Shown: positions 43,401 through 55,362 of the stretch, piece after piece
How the letters are laid out: each line of letters begins with the position of its first letter
How positions within the stretch are numbered: the first letter of the stretch is position 1
NCBI GenBank assembly: GCA_017562135.1
Contig: QEYB01000158.1
Span: forward strand, 1-64,000
Reading direction: 5' to 3'
Source of the DNA: Dipylidium caninum
Lineage: Eukaryota > Platyhelminthes > Cestoda > Cyclophyllidea > Dipylidiidae
DNA: 64,000 nucleotides
Notes under the pieces: generated by a model
Told to the model about the DNA's origin: nothing
Database searches by the model: none
Seen by the model: only the letters and a program-made list of their open reading frames with translations
Translations under genes and position numbers: made by a program

Positions 43401-46400
43401 TCCTACGTCATTAGCGTTCTAAATCCGCCTCTTGGAAAGTGGGTGGCATGAAAACAATCTGCCATTGATGTAGGAACACATTAAATAAAAGGAGGGTTAA
43501 ACAGACATTTACCTTCATCGGATTTCTCCGAAGGCATATCCGGACGATCTTCCATAGATCCCTCCTCTTCTGCTTCTCCTTCCCCCACCACCTCCTCTTC
43601 TTCTTCTTCTTGTGCTTTCCGCCGTCTTCTCGACCGCATCTGAGCACGTTCCTCGTTCCAACTCTCGGCGAGGAGAGGGGGAAGAACAGCGGAAGCGGTG
43701 GTTGTGGTGGTAACGGGAGTGTGCAGGATTGCTGCATTTTCTCTCTTCGTAGGGGCAGAATCATGTATGTCCGTGGAATGCGATGTGGAAACGCAATTAC
43801 TCAGGTCTTCAGGAGGTCTTAAGAGGTATAAAATAGATATAACTGGCAGATAAGCGCATTCCATGGTATTAGAGAACCATCCTCTCAACGAGGAAGAAAA
43901 ACATTATTAAATACCGCTAATAAGTTCTCAGAAACATCTAATGCTTGGAAGGTGACTGGATGGTTAAGAGCTCGAGCACATCACAAAGAGAGGAAATGGA
44001 AGGATTCATTAATTACGGGGACTGGGAAAGGACGCATATGACTGATAGATACTTCGTTAGAATATTTACAAACGAGAATTCTTTACGAACGCCGAGGGAG
44101 AATCATTAGATCCTCTTAAGGGCAGTTGACTTCTGAAAGCCTCATATAGCGTGAAAATCTTCAAGAAAAAGACCTCTGATGATATAGCAAATTGGTCTAT
44201 ATTTCGTGATTTTTGTCCATCAAAATGACATAGGCTTTTCCTGGCCGCCTAAATCAAATTGAGAAAGAACAGATAGAGAAGGTTTGCAAGTGATCTCGTG
44301 CTTTTCGCAGAATTCAATGATATTTTTAAAATAAATGCATTTATGTGTATCAACACTGTCAAAATAGGGGAACGGAGTTTATGGTGGCTCAAAATTTTTG
44401 ACATAATTGATAAAGGCGAGCGATGAACACGTTCCAAGTCACTGATATTCGTAATTTGAAAACAGATCAGCGAGAATATGAGTCCAAGGGAGAGTGGAAA
44501 AATGATCAGGTAAAAAAAGCACAACTTCATAGCGTAGCCGTGATGGATAAGAGTTACTCTGCGAAGGCTCAAGGAAAGGCTTTTCTCCCGAGTCTAATAA
44601 AAAGTTGGCCATATTGGAAAGACGGGTAGGGGATAAAAGCAAGTGAAACAGAATCTGGCAAATTGAAGTAAAATGACATTTGGTGGGGATGAAGACGTCT
44701 ATCGGTACGGAGTTGAGAAAAAGTCTCTTTAAAAAGTGCAGAGGAGCGCAAGGATGCCCTTTGTGCCAAGAAACGTGCATGCCCTACTCATCTAATACTT
44801 ACATGTGAAACATCACAATGGCTGCTCCACTTGTAACCTGAGGCATATCTCAAAGGTGAAATCGAGTGTGTGCAGGGGTGCTGCATTCAAAACTACAACT
44901 TGCCCCGCCGGGTAATGCAATAAATTAGAGTAAGAAGAATGAGAAAGAGCCTTTTCGCCAATGTTACCATTGTGTTCTCTCAACCTGACACGCGGACATG
45001 GCGCCACGGTGTCCAGTAAAGGAAGAGGAGTTATTCGGAAAACCGGAGCACCACAGGAGGGCAAATCTACTAGAGTAAATTGTCGGAATTGACTGAAATC
45101 ACGTAAAAGCCAGTGGCAAATGACGGATGTCACTCACGAAGAAAATTAGCAGTCACACGACAGTCAGTGTTGCCCCCGAGAAGTCAATGAAAAGTAGTAG
45201 ATTCCACAAACGAGGGTGATGTCTCCTTGCTGATAAGAGTCGCACATGACAAAACGGCAGGTGCATGAAAAGCAATCCACATCAAGTGTTTTTGTGTGTT
45301 TATAACATGCACCAAGAGTGAATTGTTGAGTCGGCAAAGACTGAAACGGAAAATACTAATTCCGCCCATATTGAAACCCCGTTTGCCTTTACTCTTCTGT
45401 GTGCATTCAATTCTCCTTTTAAATAACTATAAAACACGGATCATCACCTGCTGCATTCCATGAATGCCTCAGATGTGATATTAAGGACCAGTAATTGCAG
45501 CGACGAGGTACCGCGACCCAGAAAAGGCGCCGCCCGTCTCGGTGCAAAACTTAATTTCGAAATACGGCTCCAGAGTGAGGCGTTAGATGGCGAACGAGTA
45601 GAAACATAAGCCACCTCGTGTATACAAGAGAGCAAAACCCCAAGAAACTGGAAATGAGCGAAATAAGGGCGGGTTAGATGCTACCGACTAATAGCATGGA
45701 CAGAAACGAAGACTAGTCAACCCTATTTTGGACAGTCGCACTCATACAGCGGCCCCCTTCCCTCCCCTCCACTCTAAGTGTCGGGTAAACAGACACTGAC
45801 ACCTCGGACGCTTTAATCTACTGCATTTGGCTGAAACGTTAGTTTATTTATGTGGTGTTATTGCCAAATACGGACAAATAGTAATTTGAGTCTCCCACCG
45901 AAGATCTCGTAAACTTTCTTTATAATTTTATTAAAAAAATTATTCAGGAATAAATCGGTTGAGGAGGACTGGTAAACGTGAAAATGGTTGTAAACTCCGG
46001 TGAACCACCATGAATCAAAGTAGTTTACTCAGTTCTCCGCAAAAAACGTCACTAGGAGAGGCCTCGTAGGGACCGAGGAGTCGAAGCTCGTGGGACAGAA
46101 CTCGACCTTTTCCAGTCACACCCGGAAACGGCATTTAATCCTCATTCTTTTCTCTTTATTTTTGGTAATAAAAAGTCGAAGGAAATCTCCAAAATTATGC
46201 ATGCCACTAAAATCAGTAAGTGGAAATTGGTGACAATTTTACCTCCGCAACACGACCTGGTTTTCCACGCAACTCCACGGCCGCGTTCAGGGTCAACAAC
46301 GACTTTCGCGCAGAGCATCTTTAAATCTCTTACAAAAATCCAACTATCTTACTACGGAACAGTTGGATAAGCCATCATTGACACGGGATTCTTCACAAAT

Positions 46401-46572
46401 GCAAATAGTCCAGCAGTTAGGCTGTATGCTCTCCTTTGACAGAACCATTCAACCCTGCCGGCTGTGCCACGCACGTTGCCGCAGCACATGGAAGCACAGT
46501 GTGTAATGCCTTCCCAACATCGCGAACTCCGCAAAATTGTAACATGAAGCCCCAGATTAGCCAGAATCCTCA
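40430..46572 (-). CDS. predicted 5' exon chain of unidentified minus-strand gene
   Basis: Six splice-bounded exons fit one another in phase: 45448-45647, 44985-45092, 43513-43817, 42353-42432, 41698-41741 and 40430-40574. A possible seventh upstream exon is 46397-46572. The joined product reads as globular (FLGVLLSCIHEVAYVSTRS; LVDLPSCGAPVFRITPLPLL), then an Arg-rich/Glu-rich linker (QMRSRRRRKAQEEEEEE), a hydrophobic helix (LVSIFPFYYLQKLAELL), an acidic 14-codon microexon, and a Cys-containing segment (CEICNRCRHEVP). The pattern suggests a large scaffold-type protein. I could not assign a family. The start lies upstream or outside what I can resolve. The 40430 acceptor (AAAG) is weak. Confidence 0.4.
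40933..40952. repeat. (CT)n microsatellite
   Basis: A run of CT dinucleotides, in an intron of the predicted minus-strand gene. Confidence 0.8.
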
Positions 46573-49500
46573 CTGCACTAACGAAGAAAATACCCTCAGA
46601 TATCGCGAAAAGTGGGGGCTAGTGCAGATGAGCGGAGAGGAGTTGAATGGCGACATGAGTAAACAACGTTTACCCGGGTGGAGCAGGACGAGGTCATCAG
46701 TCTATGTGAATTTGCACTTGAGGCTTGCCACTGCATGTTATGATACTCAAGGTTTAAATTAGAAATGTGAGGCTATAATCGTTATTTTGCCTCCGATGTG
46801 TAATAATGTTGAGAAAAAAGAGTAGGATGAGAAGAGGACTAGTTATCACCTTAAGCGCCAACTTTAAGCCTCTTATCTGCCAGTCTCCCCGCCTTTCTCC
46901 GCAGTCAACACGACAGGGCAATTCAAACGGTTAGGTAGAACAGGGAAATTCGGGACGACGTGATGGGACACCCCAACGGAGGTTTAAAGTCCAGTAAATC
47001 GGCTGAGCACCACCAATTAGGAGTGGTTGATCGCGGAGAGGATAACAGAACCACATTGAATTATGGCAATCATAATTTTAATGCTGGAACTAACGACGGA
47101 AGATTGAAAATAGCATTAGAGCAGCCGAAATTCCCTGACAGTAGGCTAGCAAATTTGCAAACTGAGCCATGCATGAAGGGTGAAATTGTGAAAAGGTTCA
47201 AGAGCCTATAATAGATTGTACCGAAAAGAGCAGTTAAGTGAAAGGAAGAAAAACAGGACACAGCTACGAGAAGTAACTCTCAATTCCGCTTTGTACGAAA
47301 AGAGTCCTGCTTTTGAATAATATTCCCAGACAAAAGTTATTGGCCAAGAATGTGTGGTACCCGTGAAACAGGGACAGACTTCAAATTATGGTTAGTCAGT
47401 ACAGATGCCAGGCCGGAGGATGATGTGCAATTGCCTCCAAATTTTCTTCTTAACCTCTTCGAGTTCATCTTCGTTTAGAGAAGGTAAACACAGAAAGGCA
47501 TTAAAAACTCGAGCTGTTTTAACCTTTCATACGAATTACTCTACCATTTCACCATTTGCATCGTGATCTTCCAACCTTTACTAAAATTAATAGCAGTCTT
47601 TGATTATCATTAAGTGAATATCTACGTCGAGATTCTGCGAAATGACGATTTCACCAAAAGTATGCTACACAGAAGTTGGTTCATTTTAAGCAAAACGATT
47701 CGAGATAGCCTGATGGTGATGATGGTAACAGGAGTCAATAAATACTCTAACATATATGGGGAAGAAGTAGCCTATGATGGCCTAGATCAACATAATATTG
47801 ATAAAACAATCGCCAGGATGACCGTTTTTCACTGCGCAATTGTCTAATTCATTTCAGCCTCTTTGAAAACAGGTTGTTGCCTGTATTTGGGAAGATTGCT
47901 GGCATTATTGGCTACCAGGGGTTTAATGATCACCGCTACCTCCAGATTTAGGGGCCGCAGGCATTGGTGTTGTGTTACAGCTCCCAGCTCAGTAACGCAG
48001 ATGCCTAATGCTCCAATCCAATCACCATTTCGGGTACACGGCAAATGGCCAAATAAAACCCACTCCACAGGGCGGCGTTTGCATAATTAATTTACATGAA
48101 TAGGATACTCACCACAAGAAATGGACAAATTTTATGCAAAAATATTTTGTCAAATCATGTCGGCGCATGTCCGTAGTTCTCATGGTAACCTTACAGATCC
48201 AAATAAAAAACGTCCTACCAAGTCAGACAATAGCAATGTAGCAGCAGTCAGCCTCTTTGACCTCTTTTTGTTTTCAACAATAGAGCCTACCGCTGAAATG
48301 AGGATTACCGGATTACCACATAGGACAGCGTCCTAAATGTTCATTAGTTAGTCTCAACGTAATAAAAAATGGGTTTGGGTAAATTCCATACCAATACCAC
48401 AGATTACAAATATTAACAAAAATTTCCGTCACATGTATTACCAGTGTGTTCGGAATTTGAGGGACAATAAGAGTTTTAATAAGCTTAATCTCAAAGAAAC
48501 TATAGGCTGAGGTTAGTGTCGTATGTATCAAAGTAATCAGATAGTTAAAATACATGATTCTGAACACTAAAAGGCATATTAGGAACACAAGTGCTTACAA
48601 TAACTTGGCTAGGGATGGAAACTGTGCAAAAGCTAAAGGTCCCGCATTTTCCAATGTACTCTAATGGTTAATGGAGTGTAGAATAACATGAATGCAGTAA
48701 AAATTAACAAAATAACTTTGAAGACCATACACAATGTAATCTACCCAGGCGTTTTCTAACCAGCTAGGCTAGCCAGACAAATATCAGGAAGTGAAGGAGG
48801 AAAAACAAAATGAGTACCAACACAATCACGTACAATCTGAAAGAGATGTTACCGAAGAGCTGTTGACAGGTGAAAGACACAACGAGAAGTGAGTTGTCCT
48901 GCCTTTTTCCTGCCCTCCGCCTGCCCCCATCGTACCCTTTAAGGAGGTAGCGTCGACGGCACCGGACAAAATTGGTGGTCACAAAACAAGCCAAATCCAC
49001 AATTACATACCCGATCTTGTGAAAGGACTTGCCACCGTCACTTTCCTAACACAAAAAAAGAAGTATCAGTTAAGACAAAGCTAGGACTTGATAAACAACC
49101 TACTCTGGCACTGTATTTTCATCCTTAGTTGTGAAATTTGATGAAGAGGTCAAACACATATTATTGCACGTGACCGATTAAATTAGCAAAAGCGCAAGTT
49201 TGCCAATTCCTTTTTTTTTCTTGATTAGGTAAAACCTACACCTATTTAATCGGATAATCCTTTGAAAATAGCAGCTCTTTAAGATCGAAAAAGTAAAGCA
49301 TGAAGCTTATTCGAAGCAAAATGTACTATCGATAAGAAATAGGTCGCAGCCAACCCAACAACACCAACTAAGTTAGAAGGGTAACTTGGGAGCAAAAGGA
49401 ACAAATTGGTCAGAGCAAAATGAAAATAACCATAGACAAATTTCGATAAGAGAGAGCGACCTTTAGAAAAAGTTATATACCAAACTCCATTTCGAGTGCC

Positions 49501-51428
49501 ACACAAAAAAAGATGTAACGACAATGACAGACCAAATAGAAATTTATAAGAATAACACGTAGTTTACTATATCATGTTTATATAGCTCAAGTTTTTCACG
49601 AGACAGGTAGATAAATGAGGGCGATCAAAAAGAGAGAATCAATCATTTTAAAGGTCTAGGAGAAAGAAACATAATTGAATGCGAGATGGTAATACCATAG
49701 AGGCAGCAAGAAGTAGCGGCACTTAATAAATCAGTTTCGACTGTTTTAACTTACCATACGAACGGATATTTTCAGCTTGCAACTTTCTAAAACATTCGTT
49801 TCGGGATTAATGCGCACTTTACACTGGAATATATGTGAACTATTAAAATGCACAGAATTGTCTGCCACAGAAACTCTAATACTTGGAGCGATTAGTAAAG
49901 ACAACTACCTCGGAGAATATTGGCGGGCGTTTCTGTTGTTCAAGAGCCGTAACTTGGTGAAAAACACGGCGTTAACATAGGGAACCGAAATTAGGCTGTC
50001 CAACTTTACAGCAGCTTCAAAATGTAACCTCCGCTTGTTGCTCATAAGGGGAACACATGCCATTTTCCCGCTACCGGAGGCTCCCGTGCAGCACAATGCT
50101 ACAAAAACTGTCTATTGTGAAACATCGACCGGGAGTCAACTGAAGACTGCAAATGCAATTGGCCACATTAAATCACGTGATGGAACCTTTGTTGGTATAA
50201 ACAAGTATTGTATAAATTTGTTTTAACACGCGTCCGGCTAAAAAGAAGTTAAATTCCATTAAAGACATATTATATTACATTTATTTGCGCAAGGTGTGGG
50301 AGTTAAAACAGCCAGTGATAGCCGATACGCGAAAGTCTTCAGCAGATTTTCTAACTTAGTGTGAAGCGAAAACGTTCCTAAGGACCTCTGTTGCCCGATT
50401 TTCAATGACCCTTTTCAATCTACAACCGCCATCTTTGTTATCGATATAATGCGGCATAAGCTCTTATTCTCCTGCCGTCTTTCGTCTCCCATTGATTACA
50501 AGGCGTAATCGAGTTACTGATTTGAAAATGTTTGACTCCCGGTTTAGGAGCGTAAATGGTCTCGATTAGTCCACTTAAGGTTGGCCTGATGCCGTGTGTC
50601 TCGTCGAATAGGCAGCACCCCTGCGCGCATTTTACTGACACCCCTACGAAGTCGTATCTAAGGCTTCATTTCACGGAACCAAAATTTGATACTGATGCTC
50701 GAGTGATTCTACGCTATGATCTCAGATCAACTGGCATGCACAACAAATGAGGAAGTTTGTTTGATGATGGTCCTAGCATAAACATCCGGACCGTAAATCT
50801 ATGTAATTTTGTGAATTATTTTGTCAGCGAGCAGATACTCCATTTCAACGCTTTTAAAGATTTTACTCATCAGTCTAAGGGCTATATTAGAAAATCGTGC
50901 TATTCTGAGAATACAGTTACAACGTTTCGTGGATTTGCTTATTTTAAGCATCAACGACCTTGCCTCATTACCGTTTTCTAGGGTATTTCTACAAAACTAT
51001 TGCGGTAGTGCAAACTACTGGTTCCCAAAATGCCCCATTTCCTGAAAATCTCATCCATAAAATTCTTGGAATTTAAGGAAGACACCATTGTCATAACACG
51101 AAGAATAACCAAAACATCTAAACATTTGCACTAACTGCGTTTCCTTTACATTGTGTTCAAGAATGTCATATCAACGGGGCTGAGGACCTTCTACAAAAAA
51201 TAATAGGATGCCTATTTCTGCATCAAACTACCACATTCTTTATTTAACTATGGTATCTTAATCACTTTCAGTCTTTTTTTCGTCTGCAGATTACATTCTG
51301 TTAAATCAGCTCTAACTTAACGATAAGGACAAAGTCTAACTACGAATGTATGGAACAAGTATTGCCATTAGCAACAACAAATACTCCTCCACGAAGAACG
51401 CAAACATTGTAGGGTGCACTTTAAAAAT
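46573..51428. other. AT-rich stretch without supported gene
   Basis: Open frames on both strands are short. Two look protein-like (46960-47211 on plus; 47844-48068 on minus), but neither has convincing splice boundaries or a known motif. The region could hold further 5' exons and long introns of the minus-strand gene, or be intergenic. Confidence 0.4.
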
Positions 51429-52792
51429 GAATCTAAACCAAACAAGGCCGCGAATTCGCTTCACCCAAGTTAGCATTGCCAATGAGAAAGCGATTCGACC
51501 CATGAATGCTGAAGCAATGCGTGGCGAGAGAGCTCAAAGGATCAGATTCATATTGACGTGAAAAAGTTGAGAATAAGTTGATCTGCCTCTTCTAAGTAAC
51601 AGCAATCAACCCCAAAATCCAAACTACTCCTCACGTGGAGAGAAAAAATATGTATTGAGCCTGCAAATAGGCACCGCAACTCCCTACGCGGCCACAATCG
51701 GAGAATGCGTAGAGCGGACTTGAGCTTGTCATGCCACGGCGGCACGTGTTGTAGGAAGGTGTTAGTCCCAGTCTCATAAGACCATCGGCACAAAGACCAA
51801 AGACACTAGAGGTAGGCTTTACAAGACTACAAAAAAAGTAAGGAAAAGATGCACAAGCTACGAAACCACCGCTTTCCCTGCAGAATACGCTCAAACACCA
51901 AAAACACTTTCGTTACTGGCAGGTCCACGCACGCACACATGCGCATATTTCCGTAAGCAGTCGACCCATTTCTACAAGGAAGCGACTATGACCGCTGACA
52001 ATGTTTGTGAGGGGAAGACCACTGAAGCCGTACATTGCTGTACGTAGTTCGACATTGGTGTGGGGCTGGGCGAGGCTCAGAAGCTCAGAGGTGGACATTT
52101 GCAAGAAAGTAGTCTTCGCTGGAACTGCTTGTAGGCCAGACAGTACGCAAGAAAAACCCAATTCTAAGGAGATAACATGGAGAAACGCGCTCCACGATCA
52201 GAGCGCAAACTACTAACTGAGGGACTGAGAACACACTAGACGCGGGAAGCAATTCAAAAGGAAGACAAAACTGCGAGGGCGATTCGGTATTTCACCCACA
52301 AGAGCAATGTCGACGTGAATTCTCAGAAGAGCTGAATGAACAGATCACCAAAAAACGCACGCAACAACCACTTCCAAGCGAAAGTCCTTACAAACCTAAG
52401 ACGAGGAAGCAGGGAGAAGCAGGGAGGGGAGAAAGCGGCGAGAGTAAGGGCAGAGAGAAGTTAAGAAGGCCTTTAGGCCACACACACCTTCCCAATCACA
52501 ATTTTCCTTACTCACCAAGTGCAATCCTGAAGAACGCCGACCACAAACATGAGGTGAACAATTGACAAGTAGTGAGCGTTCGTGCTGGAAAGGGGCAGAG
52601 GCTGGAGAATTTGGCGCTTCAAGCCTTTGCGCAACGACTGCGACACTAATTTCGGTTCATTCTATCACGGCAACTGCTTCCGCAAGGGGTTAGTTTGGGT
52701 GGAACAATTGACGCAATACCCTTCGCCCTCGAACAATGGAATGGAGGGGAGGGCATCTCTTCACTGCATTTCGTAGAAAAGTTACAAAGCAG
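51429..52792 (-). mobile_element. dispersed element family A, copy 1
   Basis: About 1364 bp match, in opposite orientation, 59748-61166. Similarity starts sharply at GAATCTA-ACC-AACAAGGCCGCGAA and ends at CGTAGAA-A--TA-AA-GCAG. One open stretch (52588-52776 here) differs at only 3 of 62 codons from its counterpart, so the copies are young. I see no long terminal repeats, terminal inverted repeats, poly-A tail or known transposase/reverse-transcriptase motif. It may be a non-autonomous retroelement or an element fragment. Orientation is arbitrary. Confidence 0.7.
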
Positions 52793-53159
52793 CTCTATCA
52801 TCGGCGCATTGATTGAAATAATATTTCTTGCCAGGTTTTAACAGTTAAGATATTGTAAGAACTAAGCACAAAAAAGGTAAACTGAATGTCTAAAGTCTTC
52901 TGCCCATACTTCTCCCCATCTTTTGAAAATGAAATTATGTTTAGTTAAAAAAACTGTATCCGTTTAAATTCTAGTGAATAAATCTCCCATGACTTAAATA
53001 ATATCATCTAGGTATTAACTTATAAATTTTTGGAGATTTACACTAGCAAATTTAGGGTCTCTTGTGACCATTCATTACACTGTCATAAGCACAAAGGTTC
53101 GAAAAACAAGAAGAAAAAATCTATTGCAGTTAGATTGTCCCGTTAAATGTTGTATAGTA

Positions 53160-54538
53160 TTAAAAGGACCATTTCGCCTTTGCCACCTCCATCTCAAAGA
53201 ATCTCGAGAGATATCGACAAACCTTGTTTCCCAAATGCGTATCGCTGAGTAGAAGATGAGGTTCCACTACACGGAGGAGCAGTCGAAGACGAGTTGGTAG
53301 GATTGACTCTGTCCGCAGACGGGCCGCCAATCGATGTGCAAAGAGCTGCCTCGCAAAAGCCACAAATTTAATGTCAATTTGGTTGCGAGCTTCCGTCACT
53401 TGTTCCCAACCGATGGGAAGGAAGCCGGGCTTTTTAAACGCCCCACTGACACGCGATTCATTTACACGATCGATGAAGGGGATACGGAAGACAAGACCAA
53501 GCACCATGCGGTACATGTACTGCGTATAGGTAGCGTGTTCAATCAAACCAAAGACTGAGAACGAAACGGCGAGGTTTTCTGTGGCAGATGAAAGAAGACT
53601 GAGTTGGAGCGGGGTCAGAGAGAAATTAGATGTGGAATTAGCTGGACGAGTCCATTCGTCTAGATTGGAATAACAACCGAGATCGTTGAGAGAGGCAATC
53701 ATACGAGTCTGTCGATTGTTTGAGAGGGAGCGAGGACAATTAGCAAAATTATAGAATGAGAGTCGTGACATGTTAAGGGCATGGTTGTGGGGACAGGGGG
53801 AATATTGGGAAGGAGTTGGCGGCAGACCATTGCATCGAAGCGAAGCCTTTTTCCAAGAGCCGTGCCGTTGTGTGTGGAACCACTCGCTTAAATACCGGTG
53901 TATGGGGTCACGGAGAATGGTAAAATAAGCAAATTTCCCTAAATAAAAGAGCATCTTCTTTCAATCATATAGCAATTACGGCAATTTCATGAGTACATGG
54001 ATGCGACATACGAGGCCTTTGTTGATTTTCTAGCTTGTCAAGCATAAGAGGAACGCATTCCCGAAGTTCCGTAAAGTCCGCATGAAGACCGCATTTCCAA
54101 CCAATAGAAAATCTGAATAATGGTTAATAAAAAACAGCATTACCGACTAAACAACCATACAAGATGGTCACGTTTACATGAACAAAACTTGTTCCGAGTA
54201 TTACATTGGCAAGGAAATCCAAGTACACCCTCTTTCGTTAAAGCCTTCTCAATGAAAGTTCCTCCAGTCTTTTGAATGTGGACGAATACTAAAACGATTT
54301 CATGGTGGACTTGAGGATAGAACACATTGTAGCGGGGAAATATTACAGGGGTTCGGTGATTTTGACCCAATATCAGTTGATGACTTTCGAATAGTTCAAC
54401 AATGTGTGGAAGACGGAGATACCAGTACAGAAGAGAAGAGAGAACTGCAAAAATGTAGGCGACCCGATAGACGTTATCGCAGCTCGTGCAGCTCGACAGC
54501 ATAAGCGTTATCAAAGCGACGGGAACCCTGTTGCGCAT
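53160..54538 (-). CDS. HS6ST: heparan-sulfate 6-O-sulfotransferase (HS6ST), 3 exons
   Basis: Coding exons are 54144-54538, 54012-54112 and 53160-53938 on minus: 1275 nt, 424 residues, close to human HS6ST1 (411). Residues 25-43 form a single N-terminal membrane anchor, as in type II Golgi enzymes. The PAPS 5'-phosphosulfate loop HIQKTGGT is at 87-94. A Cys cluster (CQCN...CSC) is at 110-121, then WLFSRFSIGWKCGLHADFTEL. The 3'-phosphate site LRDPIHRYLSEW is at 174-185. NNRQTRM and FGLIE-type motifs follow. The enzyme transfers sulfate from PAPS to the 6-O position of glucosamine in heparan sulfate. Introns of 31 and 73 nt have GT-AG ends. The start ATG is the only one preceding the anchor. The C-terminal tail after about residue 360 is divergent. 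Confidence 0.93.
53939..54011 (-). other. 73-nt intron of HS6ST
   Basis: Donor C|GTATGT and acceptor TTTTATTTAG|GG. Joining gives RPRKFAYFTILRDP, matching the conserved strand before the 3'-phosphate site. Read-through would hit a stop codon. Confidence 0.85.
54113..54143 (-). other. 31-nt intron of HS6ST
   Basis: GTAATG...TTATTCAG. Removing it joins WLFSR to FSIGWKCGLHAD across a split Arg codon, restoring a segment conserved in the family. Among the shortest spliceosomal introns expected in animals. Confidence 0.85.
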
Positions 54539-55362
54539 TAAAAGAAAATCATTGTTAAACGCTAAGTATTTCTTTTTGTTTTCAAATTATTTGACTATAA
54601 TTGTGTGCATCGTATATTGCCAAGGTATAGCGTCAAACCCTTGTGTAAGGCAGGCACGAAAATCTGTAATAGGATAATCCTTTTATGCACAAAATTAAAA
54701 TTCAAGGTCGAAATCAATATTATTGCCTATCAATAGCAAGAGTTTGCAAAGGTAAAGTTTTAACGTTATATTTGACGTGCAACCCCTCCTCACCGCTACG
54801 CTCCGTGAAGTGTTGGCAGTGTTAACTACAATGAGTGTTCCAACCCTGGTTCGATAAACACCTGCGACAGGTGGGGGCGGAAATTTTCTTTTGTGCGGAA
54901 CCAAAAGGTTAAGTAACTCCTACCGAACGTGCTAAATAATTTTATGCGTTCAATGGTCCAACTGCCATTTGGTGTGAAAGAATTTCATTGGCGACTAATT
55001 TGGGAGGCCTTTATTCCCTCGTTACTATTAACACACCTTCAATTCATATTCATCTTCTCTTCCTGGGCGAATTACACGTCAGTTGCGATATAAGAGCCCT
55101 TTGACACCTCAACTTCCGTTTTCAATCAAATATTGGTGCTAATTTATTGTTAACGAATCTCGCTCGGTCAGATTGAAACACCATTCTCCGTCAGCCGTTA
55201 CTGAATAAATATCAATCCTTGTCGAACGTGGATAATTATATTTATCATGAATGTCACACGAAACGTGACTGTGCACAATGACCTCTAATCATCCCTTGTT
55301 TATTCGCGCCCAGACCTCTGAAATACATTTGTAATGTCAGGTAACGCTCATGTTTGTGCCTA
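54539..55362. promoter_or_regulatory. divergent intergenic region between HS6ST and SR gene
   Basis: About 820 bp separate the two divergent start codons and must contain both promoters and 5' UTRs. I see no clear TATA box or other named element. It is AT-rich. Confidence 0.4.

Noticed and set aside
45130..45340. Additional exon between 45340 and 45130 on minus
   Set aside because: There is a good acceptor at 45341 and a GTGAGT donor near 45137, but every frame between them is interrupted and no second junction rescues it.
50035..50226. Plus frame containing HNATKTVYCETSTGSQLK
   Set aside because: Protein-like in composition, but isolated in AT-rich sequence with no splice partners and an equally open opposite strand.
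51429..52776. Open frames inside element copies as a real protein gene
   Set aside because: They run on both strands, are short, are broken by stops in one or other copy, and have no transposase or reverse-transcriptase motif.
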